Assembly (NCBI GenBank): GCA_030411725.1
Contig: MU839830.1
Span: 1,612,001 to 1,676,000, forward strand
Origin: Echria macrotheca
Lineage: Eukaryota; Ascomycota; Sordariomycetes; Sordariales; Schizotheciaceae
Reading direction: 5' to 3'
DNA: 64,000 bases
Shown in pieces: positions 46,149-57,647 of the stretch (its first letter is position 1; every line of letters starts with the position of its first letter). The position numbers and the translations under genes were made by a program. The notes beneath the pieces are model-generated. The model ran no database searches and was not told the origin of the DNA. It saw only the letters and a list, made by a program, of their open reading frames with translations.

Positions 46149-47050
46149 TTAGAGAGCACCGGAGTCAACGATAGTGGGCTTCTTGCCGTACTTGATAGCA
46201 CCACTGCCGGATCCAGTAGCCTCAAGAGCCTTCACAACGTTCATGGACTCGTCGTCGGCAACCTCGCCGAATACGACGTGGCGGCCATCGAGCCAGGTGG
46301 TCTTGACGGTGGTGATGAAGAACTGAGAGCCGTTGCTGGGAGGAAAGCGCAATGTCAGCATCTAGTGGTTGTGACAAAGGAATGCGGACTTACGTGTTAG
46401 GGCCGGCGTTGGCCATGGAGAGGAGGCCAGGGCGGGTGTGCTTCTTGACGAAGTTCTCGTCGGCGAACTTCTCGCCGTAGATGGACTTGCCACCCGTACC
46501 CTGCCATTATCAGCAGCTGAAGTATTCTTGACCTTTATTAATGCTCACATTGCCACGGGTGAAGTCACCGCCCTGGAGCATGAACTCGGGGATGATACGG
46601 TGGAACGAGGAGCCCTTGTAGCCGAAGCCATTCTGGCCAGTGCAGAGCTCCTTGAAGTTGCGGGTCGTCTTCGGCACCACGTCATCGTAGAGGGTGAAAT
46701 TGATGCGGCCGTTTTGCACTATTCTAGACGTTAGCTAAGGTCTAGAAAGAATATAGTGGTTGGTAGAGAGAATGCAAATTTTTCAAGACGCTTTATAGGT
46801 GCAGTTCGGATAGATTGATGTGGATGCTCCTGAAGCAGATGTATCATGAGAGAATGGGGAATGACGGGAATGGATCGATTGAGGCAAGGGAGGATGGATT
46901 TCAATGACTGCTTACCCTTCACATCCCGGGTGGGATTGCCATTCGCGTCGAGGACCGGACCCTCCCACTCAACGTCGAAGAAGCTATTCCACGAGGATGG
47001 TCAGTGGTCTGGGTATACCAGGGTGAAAGAGCAACTTACACCTTGGACAT
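46149..47050 (-). CDS. Cyclophilin (peptidyl-prolyl cis-trans isomerase)
   Basis: Five exons, 47050-47040, 46983-46916, 46718-46549, 46500-46394 and 46335-46149, give 180 aa; the first coding exon is only 11 nt. Introns are 56, 197, 48 and 58 nt with clear branch sites. The sequence is a single cyclophilin domain of the CypA type with active-site residues visible: FHRIIPEFMLQGGDFT (Arg, Phe, Met, Gln), SMANAGPNTNGSQFFITT and WLDGRHVVFGEV (Trp for cyclosporin binding, His). It isomerises X-Pro bonds in the cytosol and is the expected cyclosporin A receptor. No targeting peptide is visible. A small insert (GSGSGAIKYGKKPTI) near the C-terminus is normal for this family. Confidence 0.96.
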
Positions 47051-48594
47051 ATCGACAGATGATGCGTGAAAAGCTCGTACAGAGATTCTGATGTTGGATT
47101 GGAGAGAAGAGGCGCGGACAGTGAACGGAGTAGCCGAAAGGTTGTGGAAGAGGGAAGAGGATCGAGGGAGAGCAGAGCAACCGCGGGGTAGGAGGGGTCG
47201 AAACATTTTCCGTGCTTTGGAGGGGAGCAGTTAGCGCCTGCACGCTAGCCAATCAAGGAAAACACGCCCTGCAGAAATTGGGGGGTGGAATCAGGTTTGG
47301 CAGGTACGTAGCCTTCACGTGACAGTAGTGAGGGGCTCCAGTGGGCCAGCGGGGTTGAGCTGGTTGCTCAGCACCCGTAAGTCGCCCCATTCGGCCTAGC
47401 ACGTCAAGAGCTCCAAGCTCCTGAAGACAGACTTTTGCAAGTCAAAACAGGAAGCTTTTGATGAGTCTCGACGCCCGCCTGGCCGAAGGCAGAGACGAGC
47501 CAGTGAGGCATATGGGCCCTGTCGATGTTGTGTCTACCCGCCACGGGGAGTGGCAACCGGTGTTGCCATCGGTTCCAACATCATCGCGGCTTGCTTGCGC
47601 ATCGGTGCTTTGCGCGGACAGGTGCGGGACATAATCTGACGGCCAATTGGAGCGGACAGCCCCAATTTGTTCGTGCAGTTGTCATCAGGAACCACTCGTG
47701 TGATCCCCGCCCGTCTCCAGCCGGGTCATTGACGGCATCTTGGGGGGAGAACAGCCCAGCGCTGACCGAGGTCGACGGGGTGGCCGAGACGGGCTGGCCT
47801 AGGAATTGCGGTTCTGACTTGTGTGGCAGTATCAATTCCGACCCGCTCTACAGACTGCTGACCGAGTTGTCCCTTCCGAACGGTAGGTTGTCATTCCGGC
47901 GGCCATCGGTGACTTGGAAGCTTCGGTTGTGGATGGTGTCGGACGTGGAGAGAGCTTTTGAAAGCCAAAGGGGAAATGCGCCATCAGAATGTGAGACACA
48001 CGTACCTTTTAGATAGAGTCTTTGAGATTATACAGTAGAGTACAGATAAAAAGTACAAGAAGAACTGAACGGCAGCGGTGATGGCAAGTGAATTTGGGCT
48101 TCGAAGTTGGCAATGTCCAGAATTTTCCAACTGAAGCTCTGACCTGGGCACAGGCCACCCGAGCATGTTGACGCCTCAGGCAGGAACTTCAACAGTTTCC
48201 GTGAGAGCTGACGAATTCCTCAACTAAATAATTACGACATGTAAGAGTAGTCCGGAGAAAAAACAGGGGATGAGTTTCCAGCCAGCTCTCGGTAGAAACG
48301 CTTTACACCCGTGTTTATCTGTTCTGCCAGTTCCTGGAAGGTCTGAAATAGGACACCACATCCCCAGACTAGCACGTGACTTGCCCCTGTTGCTCTGGCC
48401 TGTCAGCCCGAGACGGCGGCGCTTGGGCCGGGATTTGGCAAGGTGTCAAGGCGGAGGGGGCTGTTTCCAAAGTGCAACTTGGACATCCGAGATCGACGAA
48501 ACCTCCACCACCGCGCAAATACATCGTTAGCTACCATTGCTGTGCGCATAGTTACTCCCTATTTTCCGTCACGCCGGCCTGCGCTGTTGTCGCA
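47051..48594. other. Divergent promoter region, cyclophilin and ENTH adaptor
   Basis: 1.5 kb between divergent genes. A 163-codon plus-strand frame (47525-48016) has no domain and irregular composition, and is not called. Nothing else seen. Confidence 0.5.
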
Positions 48595-50282
48595 ATGGAT
48601 TTCAACAGCCTCAAAGATGCGGTGTCGAATCTGACACTCTACGATGTCAAGGCCAGCGTGCGCAAGGTCCAAAATGGTGAGCGCCGGCGCCGATGCCGCC
48701 AGCTGCCCGGGGTTACGAGTTGCTGACCGAGCCAGCCGTCATGAACTATACCGAGATGGAGTCCAAGGTGCGGGAGGCGACCAACAACGAGCCATGGGGC
48801 GCCTCGTCGACCCAGATGCAGGAAATTGCCGACGGCACCTTCAACTAGTATGTCCCACTGCGCATTCCAAAACCATGCGAGCCACATACTCATAGACTCC
48901 GCTACAGTCAGACACTCAACGAGATCATGCCCATGATCTACCGTCGATTTACCGAGAAGTCGGCCGAAGAATGGAGACAGATTTACAAGGCGTTGCAACT
49001 GCTCGAGTATCTTATCAAGCATGGATCGGAACGGGTTATCGACGATGCGCGCTCCCACCTGACCCTCTTGAAGATGCTGCGCCAGTTTCACTACATCGAC
49101 CCGAATGGGAAGGACCAGGGTGTTAACGTCAGACACCGAGCCAAGGAGTTGGCTGAGCTGCTCGGCGACGTCGAGCGGATTCGCGCCGAGAGGAAGAAGG
49201 CGAGGGCAAACAAACAGAAGTATACCGGTGTTGAAGGCGGTCCCGGCTTCGGCGGCGGCTTGTCGGGCGGGAGCTCCGGCCGCTACGGAGGTTTCGGGAG
49301 CGACTCGGGTCGAATCGGTGGAGGAGGCGGCGGGAGCACTTCCAGCTACGGCGGTTACGCTGGAGGAGTGTATGGAGATGGTGGTGGCTTTGGGGGGCAG
49401 TCGGACGATTACCGCAGCACACAGGCGCATGGGGAAAAGTTTGAGGAATACGACGAGTTCGACGAAGGGGAGCGCCCGGCTGCGTCCAAGGTCACGCGCA
49501 ACACGAGTGAAAGGATGGGTGTCAAGAAGACAACCGAGCCAGCAAAGAAGAAGGAGCCCGAGGTTGACCTGTTTAGCTTTGACGAGCCCGCGCCTGCGCT
49601 CTCCGCTGCGCCTGTCGCAGCTGCTTCCAGTGGAGCTGGGCTCGCCTCGTTGGGTGGTGCCAACGACGAGGATGAGTTTGACGACTTCCAGTCGGCGACT
49701 CCGGCCACTCAAGCGGCGCCTGTCAACTCGTTCGGCGGTTCGCTCCCCCCACCGATGGCGTCGACCACAAGCAGCACGCAATTCGCGGCCCCGAAACCGG
49801 TCTCGGCGCCGCAGCAGGCCAACTTGAGCGGCATGGTCGCGCTCTCGTCCATCTCCCCGCCGCCGAGTTCGACCGCCAGCCCCGCTGCCACCTTCTCCTC
49901 CTTCTCCACGCCGATGACCACGGCAACGCTCACACCCGCAAATACGCAGCCCCTGAAGCCCGTCGGGTATCAGGCTTCCACGCCCAACTACTTTTCGTCC
50001 GTATCGTCACCGGCCGCCGCACCCGCTCCGTCGGTGTTAAAACCCGCTGCGCCCGGCGCTAAGCCGGCTGCGGGAGGGGATGCGTTCGGGGCGCTGTGGT
50101 CGCAAGCGAGTGCTGGGCTCAAGAAGTCGACCCCGACCGGCACTGGTCCCACGATTGGACAGCTAGCCAAGGAGAAGAGCAGCGCCGGTATTTGGGGAAG
50201 CGCCGGTCCTGCCAAGCCTGCAGGAAATGCACCGATGGGCGGGTCCAGCTCTAGCAATGGCCTCAACGACTTGCTAGGTTAA
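48595..50282 (+). CDS. ENT3: ENTH-domain clathrin adaptor, Ent3/epsinR type
   Basis: Exons 48595-48676, 48736-48847 and 48908-50282 give 522 aa. The ENTH domain fills about 1-155 (VMNYTEMESKVREATNNEPWG, QTLNEIMPMIYRRFTEK, KALQLLEYLIKHGSERV). A Gly/Ser/Tyr-rich stretch (about 200-260) follows. The tail contains acidic-phenylalanine motifs (DLFSFDEP, DEFDDFQS) of the kind bound by AP-1/GGA ear domains. There is no ubiquitin-interacting motif and no NPF cluster. This pattern fits the trans-Golgi/endosome adaptors Ent3 and epsinR rather than endocytic epsins. It would bind phosphoinositide through ENTH and recruit clathrin adaptors. A short uncharged C-terminus ends GLNDLLG. Confidence 0.9.
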
Positions 50283-51499
50283 ACTTGGTAGTGAAGTAGT
50301 TGTGGTGTAAGCGGTGGTTCGGGGTGGCATCCCATGGTGAATGCGCTAAATCACGGGACATGTGTTTCCAGTGCTAGTAGCAAGCAAGCTTAGAAATATG
50401 TGGGAGTTTGGCGTAGCAAAATAGTGTCTCTGTTACATGGCCCTGTCAGATGGTTGTTTACACCGCTCCAGCCCTCAGTGTGCGTAGCGCCGGCCATGAG
50501 CACATCCCATTGGAGAAGTGAATGTGTCATGGCGAATAGATGACGGGGTCTCGTTCCTTTGACTGCCAGCTCCAGTTTTACGGCAACGAATGTCACATGT
50601 ATCCCCCGGGGTCGGGAGAAGCTAGTAAGGGGGGAGGGAGTGACAAATGTTGAGATCCCCAACCCAAGTTTGTCCATGTTTGATCTCATCATCGGAACAG
50701 GATGAATATACCATGTTTGACGGGTCCAACATAACACCTGCAGGCATATTTGGAACATCTGGTTATCTCACGTGAGGAAAAGAGTAACTCGGAAGGTATC
50801 AAAATCGCCCCCCTCCCCTTTTCTGGTTTACATTCTACCAGAGTTGGGGGTTTCTGTTACCCCTGAGTTCGTATAAGGGCCATGGCTATATCCTTTACGT
50901 TCCTGGTTCCTGCTTGTAAATTCGAAGCTTTTCCCCTTCTATTTTGCGGTATCTCCTGGATTCCCCAGAAAATCGAAATGTGGATGTTCGATGGCGACTT
51001 CATCCAACTGCGATTTAACAAACATTCCCGCCCGCCCGCATTTCTTGTTTTCCCCCCATATTCTCTACTAGTCTGGATTTAATTTCTCACTATTGAGCAT
51101 ATTCAATATCTCGGCAAAAAAACCTAGCTCGATACGACCACATTGAGTTTGCTAACTTCCTAAAAACGAAACCCGAGAGGTCAGCCCCGGCATCCTCAGC
51201 GGTGGCGGCCCCACAGTCAACCCCGGGGTCGGACCGTGACCGGGTCCGGAGCCCGGAGATCGGACGCGCCTCAACATTCCCACGCGACCCGTCCGTCACA
51301 CGGACGAAAAAAAACACACATAACACCCAACCAAATACCCTCAGGTTCAAAACCCCACAGCAATAACCCACCCACCAGCTGTCTCCCCCATCTCCCCAAA
51401 ACCACACCATATTCCGTACCATAAGCGCACGTCTATAAAGTTATCCCTTGTACAACCTCCCTCCACTTCAAAACTCCCGCCCGGAATTCCAAAAAAAAA
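50283..51499. other. Intergenic region
   Basis: 1.2 kb downstream of the ENTH gene and upstream of the MARVEL-like gene. The last 200 bp of the plus strand are C/A-rich and G-poor, like a fungal 5' leader. No gene or repeat seen. Confidence 0.5.
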
Positions 51500-52757
51500 A
51501 TGACCTCAACAACAATAACAGCCCCCTACTCCACTGCGACCAGCACAACCCTCTACCCGAAAGACGAGACCGGTCCCCGCGGCCTGCTAGCGTGGACCTT
51601 CGTCACGGCGCGTCTCTTGTCAATCCTCACCCTGATATCCCTCCTGTCCGTCGACTGCGCACTCTTCACGACCGGCTCCGCATCCTGCAACAAAATCCCC
51701 GGCGGGAGGACACAGGCCGTGCTGGTTGGCACGGTCGGTTTAGTACGTCCCCTTCCCCTTCCCCTTCCCCTTCATATTCTTGTTGTTCGTGTGTATGTAT
51801 GGGAGAGAGAGCTAACGAAAAAACGAGGCGATAATAGCCTTGGGGTGGTCGATTACTTCCCTGGTCGCGCGCGGCTGGTCATCTCGGTACGTCTCGTACG
51901 GATTTTCTCTCGTCATCGACGCGGTGTTACTCGCGGGATTCATCGCCGTCGCTGTGGTGCTCGGGACTATCGTGTCCAAGCTGGGGACGGGGGACTGTGT
52001 CGAGTTGGTGGTAGTGTGGGGGCTGGTCATGGCTGTTCCGGGGTTACTTGTGATTACGGCGGGCAATGTGGTTTGTTTCCGGCTTGAGGGTGAGCAAGAA
52101 CAACAAAGCGGCGGAGACCTGGTGGTTGGGCCGTACCAGTGGGTTCAGGGGGTGGACTCCAGGTTCGGCGGGAGCGGCCCTCCCTCGCGCTGGCAGCCGA
52201 GTACCGTTCAGGAGCCACGATCTGTCCGCACCGCTGAGATGGTCAACCATCAAAATGCAGCCGGATGGGCCCAGGAGATTCCTAGTCCTATACACCGCAC
52301 ACAAGCCCCTATTCAAGTAACTGAAATAGTCACGAGCCGTACCGATGACGGATGGTGGGTTCGCGAGCCGCAGACCGGAGGGGGTATTCCTGGGCCAGCC
52401 CAGAAACGACTATCTCCTGTCCGTACTGCCGAGATGGCTGCCCACAGAGACCCAGCCAGACGGGACCAGGACTTTCCCAGTTCTGTTGTGCGCAAACCAC
52501 GATCTCCTACCCGCACGCCTGAGATGGTCACACGCCGCACCCCGGATGGATGGTGGATTCAGGAAGATCAGTCCGGCGGAAGCGTTCGCGTTCCAAGCTC
52601 TACCCGTGAACCAAGATCTCCTATCCGCCCCCCGGAGATAGCTGCCGACCGATATCCAGCAAAGAATAACGCAGAGCAATCCAGGAAGACTCCCGATCTG
52701 GCCGAGTTCTTCGCCAACCTCCTGCGCCGACCATTGACGCCCGAAGACCGCGGTTAG
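51500..52757 (+). CDS. 4-TM MARVEL-like protein with alternating repeat tail
   Basis: Exons 51500-51742 and 51828-52757 (85-nt intron, GCTAAC branch, CGAG acceptor restoring GLAIIALGWSITS) give 390 aa. Four TM segments occupy about 30-190: LLAWTFVTARLLSILTLISL, AVLVGTVGLAIIALGWSI, YGFSLVIDAVLLAGFIAVAV and VVVWGLVMAVPGLLVITAG. The spacing resembles fungal MARVEL-type membrane proteins, but the match is only structural. The cytosolic tail (about 215-370) is a five-unit alternating repeat: units with R(S/T)P-x-R-T-x-E-M, of which the second and fourth end in D-G-W-W. The final units are Arg/Pro-rich. I do not recognise the tail. The stop at 52755 is followed by an open frame in the same phase. 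Confidence 0.7.
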
Positions 52758-53309
52758 GAAAGCGGATCGCCGGGCCGTCGACAGCGAGAGCGCATGCGTG
52801 CTTTGGACAATCTAGTGGGGGCCGGTCAGACTAGAGAGAATGGCAGTTGTGACAGAACGGGGTCGATCCGTATCGGGTTGGGATCCGGTTCCAGGACCAA
52901 CGATGCTGGGCCGTTCAACTGGTATAACACCGACGACAAAAAGAGTCGACGACAAGCGTATGGCGGTAGCCCGGCAAACCGAAACCGGGAGTCGGGTTCG
53001 AGCTACGAAACAATCTGGGCTGGGGCTTCAACCTCGTCGAATGAGCAAGCCGTTGGCAGGTCCCGTCGAAATAGGGGTCGGAATCGAGATATAAGCGACG
53101 CACCGGCGGAGTCTTCTAGGAATCGATTCGCATTCTCCCGTATCCCCTCACTCCCATCTCACCCTCTTGAAGCAGAGAGCACTGCGGACAAGCCGCGAGA
53201 CCTGGCGTATGTCTCTCGAAGCGGGACAAATGCGGCCGGCGACGACCCACACCATCATCGTCCGTCATCTACCTCGAGCTCGTGGTATAGCAACGGTACC
53301 TGGGACTAG
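52758..53309 (+). other. In-frame continuation after the MARVEL-like gene's stop
   Basis: Directly after TAG at 52755-52757 the same frame stays open for 183 codons to 53309. It encodes a hydrophilic Ser/Arg/Asn/Gly-rich, probably disordered sequence (SRRNRGRNRD, HPLEAESTADKPRD). An internal ATG exists at 52794. It may be a readthrough extension, the result of a nonsense mutation or sequence error in a longer gene, or chance openness in GC-rich DNA. I found no intron that removes the stop and keeps the frame. Confidence 0.35.
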
Positions 53310-53425
53310 CCCGAAGGAACTGCAGCCGCGTCACGGCCGCTGACGAGCTACCGAAACCCGGCACTGAGCCGACCACGGGCGGAGTCCAAATCCCAGACAC
53401 ACATCCCGTACACATGGGAGCAGCA

Positions 53426-55324
53426 TCACACCAACAGCGCCGGAAACCCAAGACAATTAAAACAGACCGCAAAGTCCCACGCCTCCGGATCCGCCTCAAC
53501 AGCCGCCCGATTCGCCCACACATGCTCCATAATGCTCAAAGCCTGGCTCATCGCACCGACCGTCCTCAAAGGGCCCATGGCTGCCGCAATCTCCCGAAAC
53601 GACGCCTCCTCCTCCAGCGCAGCCATACACCCCGTCACCGAAATCGGCCAGACCAGAGTCCGCATACATCCCCCACTTGGCTGCGGCACGGCGCGCAACA
53701 GCTTGATCGTCAGCGCCACCGACGTGCGGATCTCGACGCTCGAGGCCTGCCATCCCGAGACGACCACGCTCAGATACGTGAGCAGCGCCTGGCCCCATAT
53801 CCTCGTCATCCACACGCTCATCTCGGCCAGTCTGGCTGTGTCGGTCTGTCCCGGCTGCGCGATGAACGCCAGTAATGGAAAATCATGCTCGCTTGCGCCG
53901 GCCTCGCCGCGCGGATCCTCGAGGTCGAGCGCGGCTAGGTGTCGACGGAGGGCACATTCGATCATGGCACCGCGGGAGACGAGGTCGGGAATAGAAAGTG
54001 TCCCGGAGCAGCGGTGCTCTTTTTTCCACGCGTCGAGCGCGGCGATCTCGCCGAGCGAAAGGAGGACCCAGTTGTGAATCCCCACAAACTCTTTAATGTT
54101 AATATGCGGGAGGACGTACTCCTTCTCGCCGTCGGGGATGGCCGCGCGCATGGCCTCGTCCGGCTCGGTCAGGAGATGTTGGTGGAGATCGTATAGGCGT
54201 GGTACACGCTGGAGCGTTGTCGCGGAGAGGGTGTCGACCGTCAGCAGCAGCGCGGTCGAGAAGCGCAGCGAGGCCTGATCAGCGCTCCACGGATGGCCCT
54301 TGGGTGTGTACGAGAAGGGTCGAACCCCGAGCGCAATCAACAGACTGATAAAGCACGGATGGCTGTCCGGCGGCGGAGAGGTGGCGTACTCTTTGAAGAT
54401 GAGCAGAAAGATCTCTGTGGCGGCGTCGAGGTGCATGACCCAGGCGCCGAGATTGGCGACAGCGACATCAAACATGAGCAGCTGGATGACGCTCGCCATG
54501 ACGCGGTTCGTCTCGGCGAGGTAGCCGGCCACGCCGCGGGCGATGATGCGCTGCATCTCGGCTTGGAGCTCCTTGAGGGCGATCTCCTGCTGGCGCTGCA
54601 GCTCGTCCCAGTTGTGCGTGACGCACGCGGGACTGTCCTCGATGCCGGCTTGGCTCCGCTGCGAGAAGACGATGTTGAAGAAATAGGAGGCTAGGCTGAG
54701 GACGGTGTGGAGAAGGGCCTTGTTGCGGGAGAAGAGGACGAGCAGCCAGCCGCGTCCGGCGTCGACCAGCCGGGGTCGGTAGAAGGGGAAGAGAAAGGGG
54801 AAGACGTAGTCGAGATAGAGCATGACCATGTTGAGTTCGCGCTCGTCGATGCCCATGGCGGGCCCTGCAGACGTGTCTGACGGCGGTGCCGGTGAGGTTA
54901 GGGTGGACATAAGTGACTGTTCCGAGTGCTGTGCAGAAGGCTCCATAGAACCTCGGGGCTGGGTCGAGTAGGCCGAGGAAGCAGAGTCGTGAGGACTGTG
55001 GTGATGGGTTTCGTCTTCCTGGTCGCTGTGCTCTTCCAGCTGGGAGACGTTGAGCGATTCGACGCCATGTTCGAGCATCTGGAGATATCGGCGTTCTCGT
55101 CGCTGGCCGGCCTTGCGTTTGACCTCCAGTTTGAGCCATTCCGCCTTTTCTTTCTGCCTCTCTGCGCCGTCCATCCACTCGGGTTTCTGGTCGCCATACA
55201 GACAGTCGATTTCGAGCGCGTCGCAGGCCTTGCATACTGGGCGCACCTCGTCGCATTTCTTCCGCCGGAGACGACAGGTCCAGCACCCGTCCGAGCTCCG
55301 CGACTTGCCCGTCAACAATGCCAT
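53426..55324 (-). CDS. Zn2Cys6 fungal transcription factor
   Basis: Single exon of 632 aa. The Zn2Cys6 cluster lies at about 14-44 (GCWTCRLRRKKCDEVRPVC, then KACDALEIDC), with six cysteines correctly spaced. A basic/coiled segment (about 50-85, KEKAEWLKLEVKRKAGQRRERR) could dimerise. A disordered Ser/His/Glu region (90-160) precedes a long helical C-terminal part (from ELNMVMLYLDYVFPFLFPFY) of the DUF3468/fungal-specific transcription factor type. It is a nuclear DNA-binding regulator; CGG-type sites are expected. The gene converges with the MARVEL-like gene, so it shares no promoter with a recognisable target. Confidence 0.92.
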   Translation of the reverse strand: MALLTGKSRSSDGCWTCRLRRKKCDEVRPVCKACDALEIDCLYGDQKPEWMDGAERQKEKAEWLKLEVKRKAGQRRERRYLQMLEHGVESLNVSQLEEHSDQEDETHHHSPHDSASSAYSTQPRGSMEPSAQHSEQSLMSTLTSPAPPSDTSAGPAMGIDERELNMVMLYLDYVFPFLFPFYRPRLVDAGRGWLLVLFSRNKALLHTVLSLASYFFNIVFSQRSQAGIEDSPACVTHNWDELQRQQEIALKELQAEMQRIIARGVAGYLAETNRVMASVIQLLMFDVAVANLGAWVMHLDAATEIFLLIFKEYATSPPPDSHPCFISLLIALGVRPFSYTPKGHPWSADQASLRFSTALLLTVDTLSATTLQRVPRLYDLHQHLLTEPDEAMRAAIPDGEKEYVLPHINIKEFVGIHNWVLLSLGEIAALDAWKKEHRCSGTLSIPDLVSRGAMIECALRRHLAALDLEDPRGEAGASEHDFPLLAFIAQPGQTDTARLAEMSVWMTRIWGQALLTYLSVVVSGWQASSVEIRTSVALTIKLLRAVPQPSGGCMRTLVWPISVTGCMAALEEEASFREIAAAMGPLRTVGAMSQALSIMEHVWANRAAVEADPEAWDFAVCFNCLGFPALLV

Positions 55325-56045
55325 CTCAGCTCATCAACCCAAGATCTGCTTATGCAGCGAGTATCTTTTCGAAGGGTGTCGTTAGATGAAGCTTATCAGA
55401 TGCCCAGCGTCCAAACTCCGCCGACTCCTGCCTGCTGTTGTCGTCTGCTCCTTTCTTCGCTGCCCCGCATTGCCCCCAACATGCGGAATTTGTCAGCCCA
55501 CGTCGTCGCTTGGCCACCCATATAACCCATATAGAAAAATGCCATTCACACAAAAGGGGGGTGTCAGTCTTACGGTTTCATAATATCTTGATATCTTCGT
55601 AGCATTTGGTTGCGAGTCGTCGTGGATGGCAAGCTGCTTACCCAAAGCATTTTGAAGGGAGAATGATACGCAGTGAGGCCGGGCGACCGAGATACAGGCG
55701 CGGCTGGTGGGCAACCGTCACTCGCCGTTTACCTTTCTTTACCTTTCCAATGTCAAATCGAAACACAAACTAATATCCACCAGAAAACCCTACGTCCCAG
55801 GATGCTGGTGTCACTGACACGGGTAAGGCTTCCCGCAGACGGGCTGCGTACTGGAACAAGATCAGACATTAAACTCGGGGAACATACGTATGACGAGAGA
55901 TGACTGTGGAGCGGCGCTGACGAAACAAGGCAAATCTCAAATCATAGGAAAGATAATATTCAAGATTCGTTAGACCCAAACCTGCCTGTTAGTGCCCGTA
56001 AACTCCGTCCGTTCCCCTGTCCTTACACCCTAACCTTGACGGAAG
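55325..56045. other. Intergenic region
   Basis: Promoter side of the Zn2Cys6 gene and 3' flank of the HHE gene. No gene or repeat seen. Confidence 0.5.
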
Positions 56046-57064
56046 TTACGGCTTAGCCGCACCCTCCCTCTCGGCCTTTTGAGCAGCGAGCTGGAAGACC
56101 CACAGCTCCCGCGGCTGCCCAGCAGAATCGCAGGAGGCAAACTTCCACCACCCCGAATGGAACGCGCCAGCCAGGTTGATAAGTCCCCATTTGATGGGCG
56201 CCGGCATCGGCGGCCAGTTGGCCCACATGCCGTCTTCGACGGTACGGTCGAGATTGAGCAGGAAGAAGGGTACCACGTCGGTCACGCCCGCCTTAGTGAC
56301 GGTGCTTTTACCCCAAGCCTTGAAAGTGGCAGAAGCAGCAGCATGTTCAGGGGTTCCCTCCTTGGGCGTGTTGGGATGACCTGCAAGCTTCGCGATCGTC
56401 GAGATCTCGCTGTGGAAGTGGTCCTCGAAGGGAGCCTGGAACGTCTTCATAATCCGGACCAGCTCGTCGCCTGAGAAATCGGCCGGGGACTTGAGCCCGC
56501 TCAGGTATTTCTCGAACTCCGCGAGCCCGCCAAGGAAGGACTCTGCCGCTGTTGTCAGCACCAGTCCGCCCGGGGAACACAAATCGACACCTACCATGCT
56601 CCTTGTGCGTCTCCTCAAACACTGTCTTGTCCTTTAGCAGCTCCTCTATCTTGGTGAATAGGTTCTCTTCTTCATCGTCGTGGTGCGACTTGACGAATTT
56701 GTGCCATGCCAGGCTGTATCCGACAAAGTCGGCCTTGTCGTTGTCGGCGACGAGCGGCGCCTGGTGGAAGATGGAATTGTAACCGCGCAGGATCGAGTTG
56801 TGGAGGAGGGCCATATGGGTGGCCCCGGACGTGAAGAGATCGGTCTGCAACCAGCCATGTTAGGAGCATGTCGGCGATGCGGGGGGGTCAGGAGATTCCC
56901 ACCTTCTTGGTCTGGAACTGCGGAGTTCCGATCAGCTTCATCGGGCCATCGGCCCAGGCATTTGTCGGCGGGTAGGTGACCATGTTGTAGGGCGCAAAGC
57001 TCAGCAGATACCCAATGACCATGAATGGGATGGAGAGGAGGAAGGTTGTCTTGGCGCTCGCCAT
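56046..57064 (-). CDS. Membrane-anchored hemerythrin (HHE) domain protein
   Basis: Exons 57064-56903, 56844-56595 and 56548-56046 give 304 aa. Residues 5-25 (KTTFLLSIPFMVIGYLLSFA) form a signal peptide or signal anchor. An HHE four-helix bundle follows (about 55-200), with histidines and acidic residues in the expected places: HMALLHNS, HKFVKSHHDDEE, HKEH and FEDHFHSEIS. Such domains bind a di-iron or other metal centre. The C-terminal part (about 215-304) is Trp-rich with hydrophobic stretches (WGLINLAGAFHSGWWKF). Known relatives are fungal proteins of unsettled function; roles in oxygen, iron or redox sensing are suggestions. The start at 57064 is preferred because it begins at the hydrophobic leader. 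The last intron is short (46 nt). Confidence 0.85.
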
Positions 57065-57647
57065 TGTCGAGAAGATGGGCTGTCTGTCGTTCAACGTTTG
57101 GCAGCTGTCGATGTCTTGAAATTGACTGGCGGGAGCTCAGCAAGCTCCGAGTCCCCTCGGGACCCTCCCTCCATGCTGATTACAGCGGACATCTCATTGG
57201 ATAAGCGCCCTGACTAAGCAGTATCAGGGGTCGTTTCAGCGGAGCGAGCCCCGCATCTAACGACTCGAGAACCCCACGAAGCCACGGTTAGTGAACGGAG
57301 TTCGGACGACACCGACAACGGCTCGGACAAAACTGACTTGCCATTTTATTTTTATACCGACAGATGTACATTGGGTTGCATTTGCCCGCCCGTTGCCATC
57401 TCCCATTCATTTCTATCTCTCCACTCTGCTTTATCAGGCTTTATCAGCTCCGAAGAGGGAAGCTGACACTCGACTTGGCATTTTCAGCGTTGTAACACCA
57501 CCAATCCGCCACTGCGGCTTCGGTCCTTCGGAGAATTTTACCCCTAATGTCGGATCACCGTGCCTCTAGGAATGTGCATATAAAAAGAGATCGGATTCTC
57601 TGGTGTTACGCTTCCAGCATGCATCAGTACAGTCAACAACCAACATC
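57065..57647. promoter_or_regulatory. Divergent promoter region, HHE and GNAT genes
   Basis: 583 bp between two divergent start codons, so both promoters must lie here. A CT-rich plus-strand segment at about 57385-57450 and an AT-rich TTTTATTTTTATACC near 57343-57358 are the only notable sequences. Confidence 0.4.

Noticed and set aside
47525..48016. 163-codon plus-strand frame upstream of the ENTH gene
   Set aside because: No domain, signal peptide or intron signals; composition looks like translated promoter DNA.
54468..55286. 272-codon minus-strand frame inside the Zn2Cys6 gene
   Set aside because: It lies in another phase of the same exon and encodes only Arg/Pro-rich sequence; the Zn2Cys6 frame is clearly the real one.
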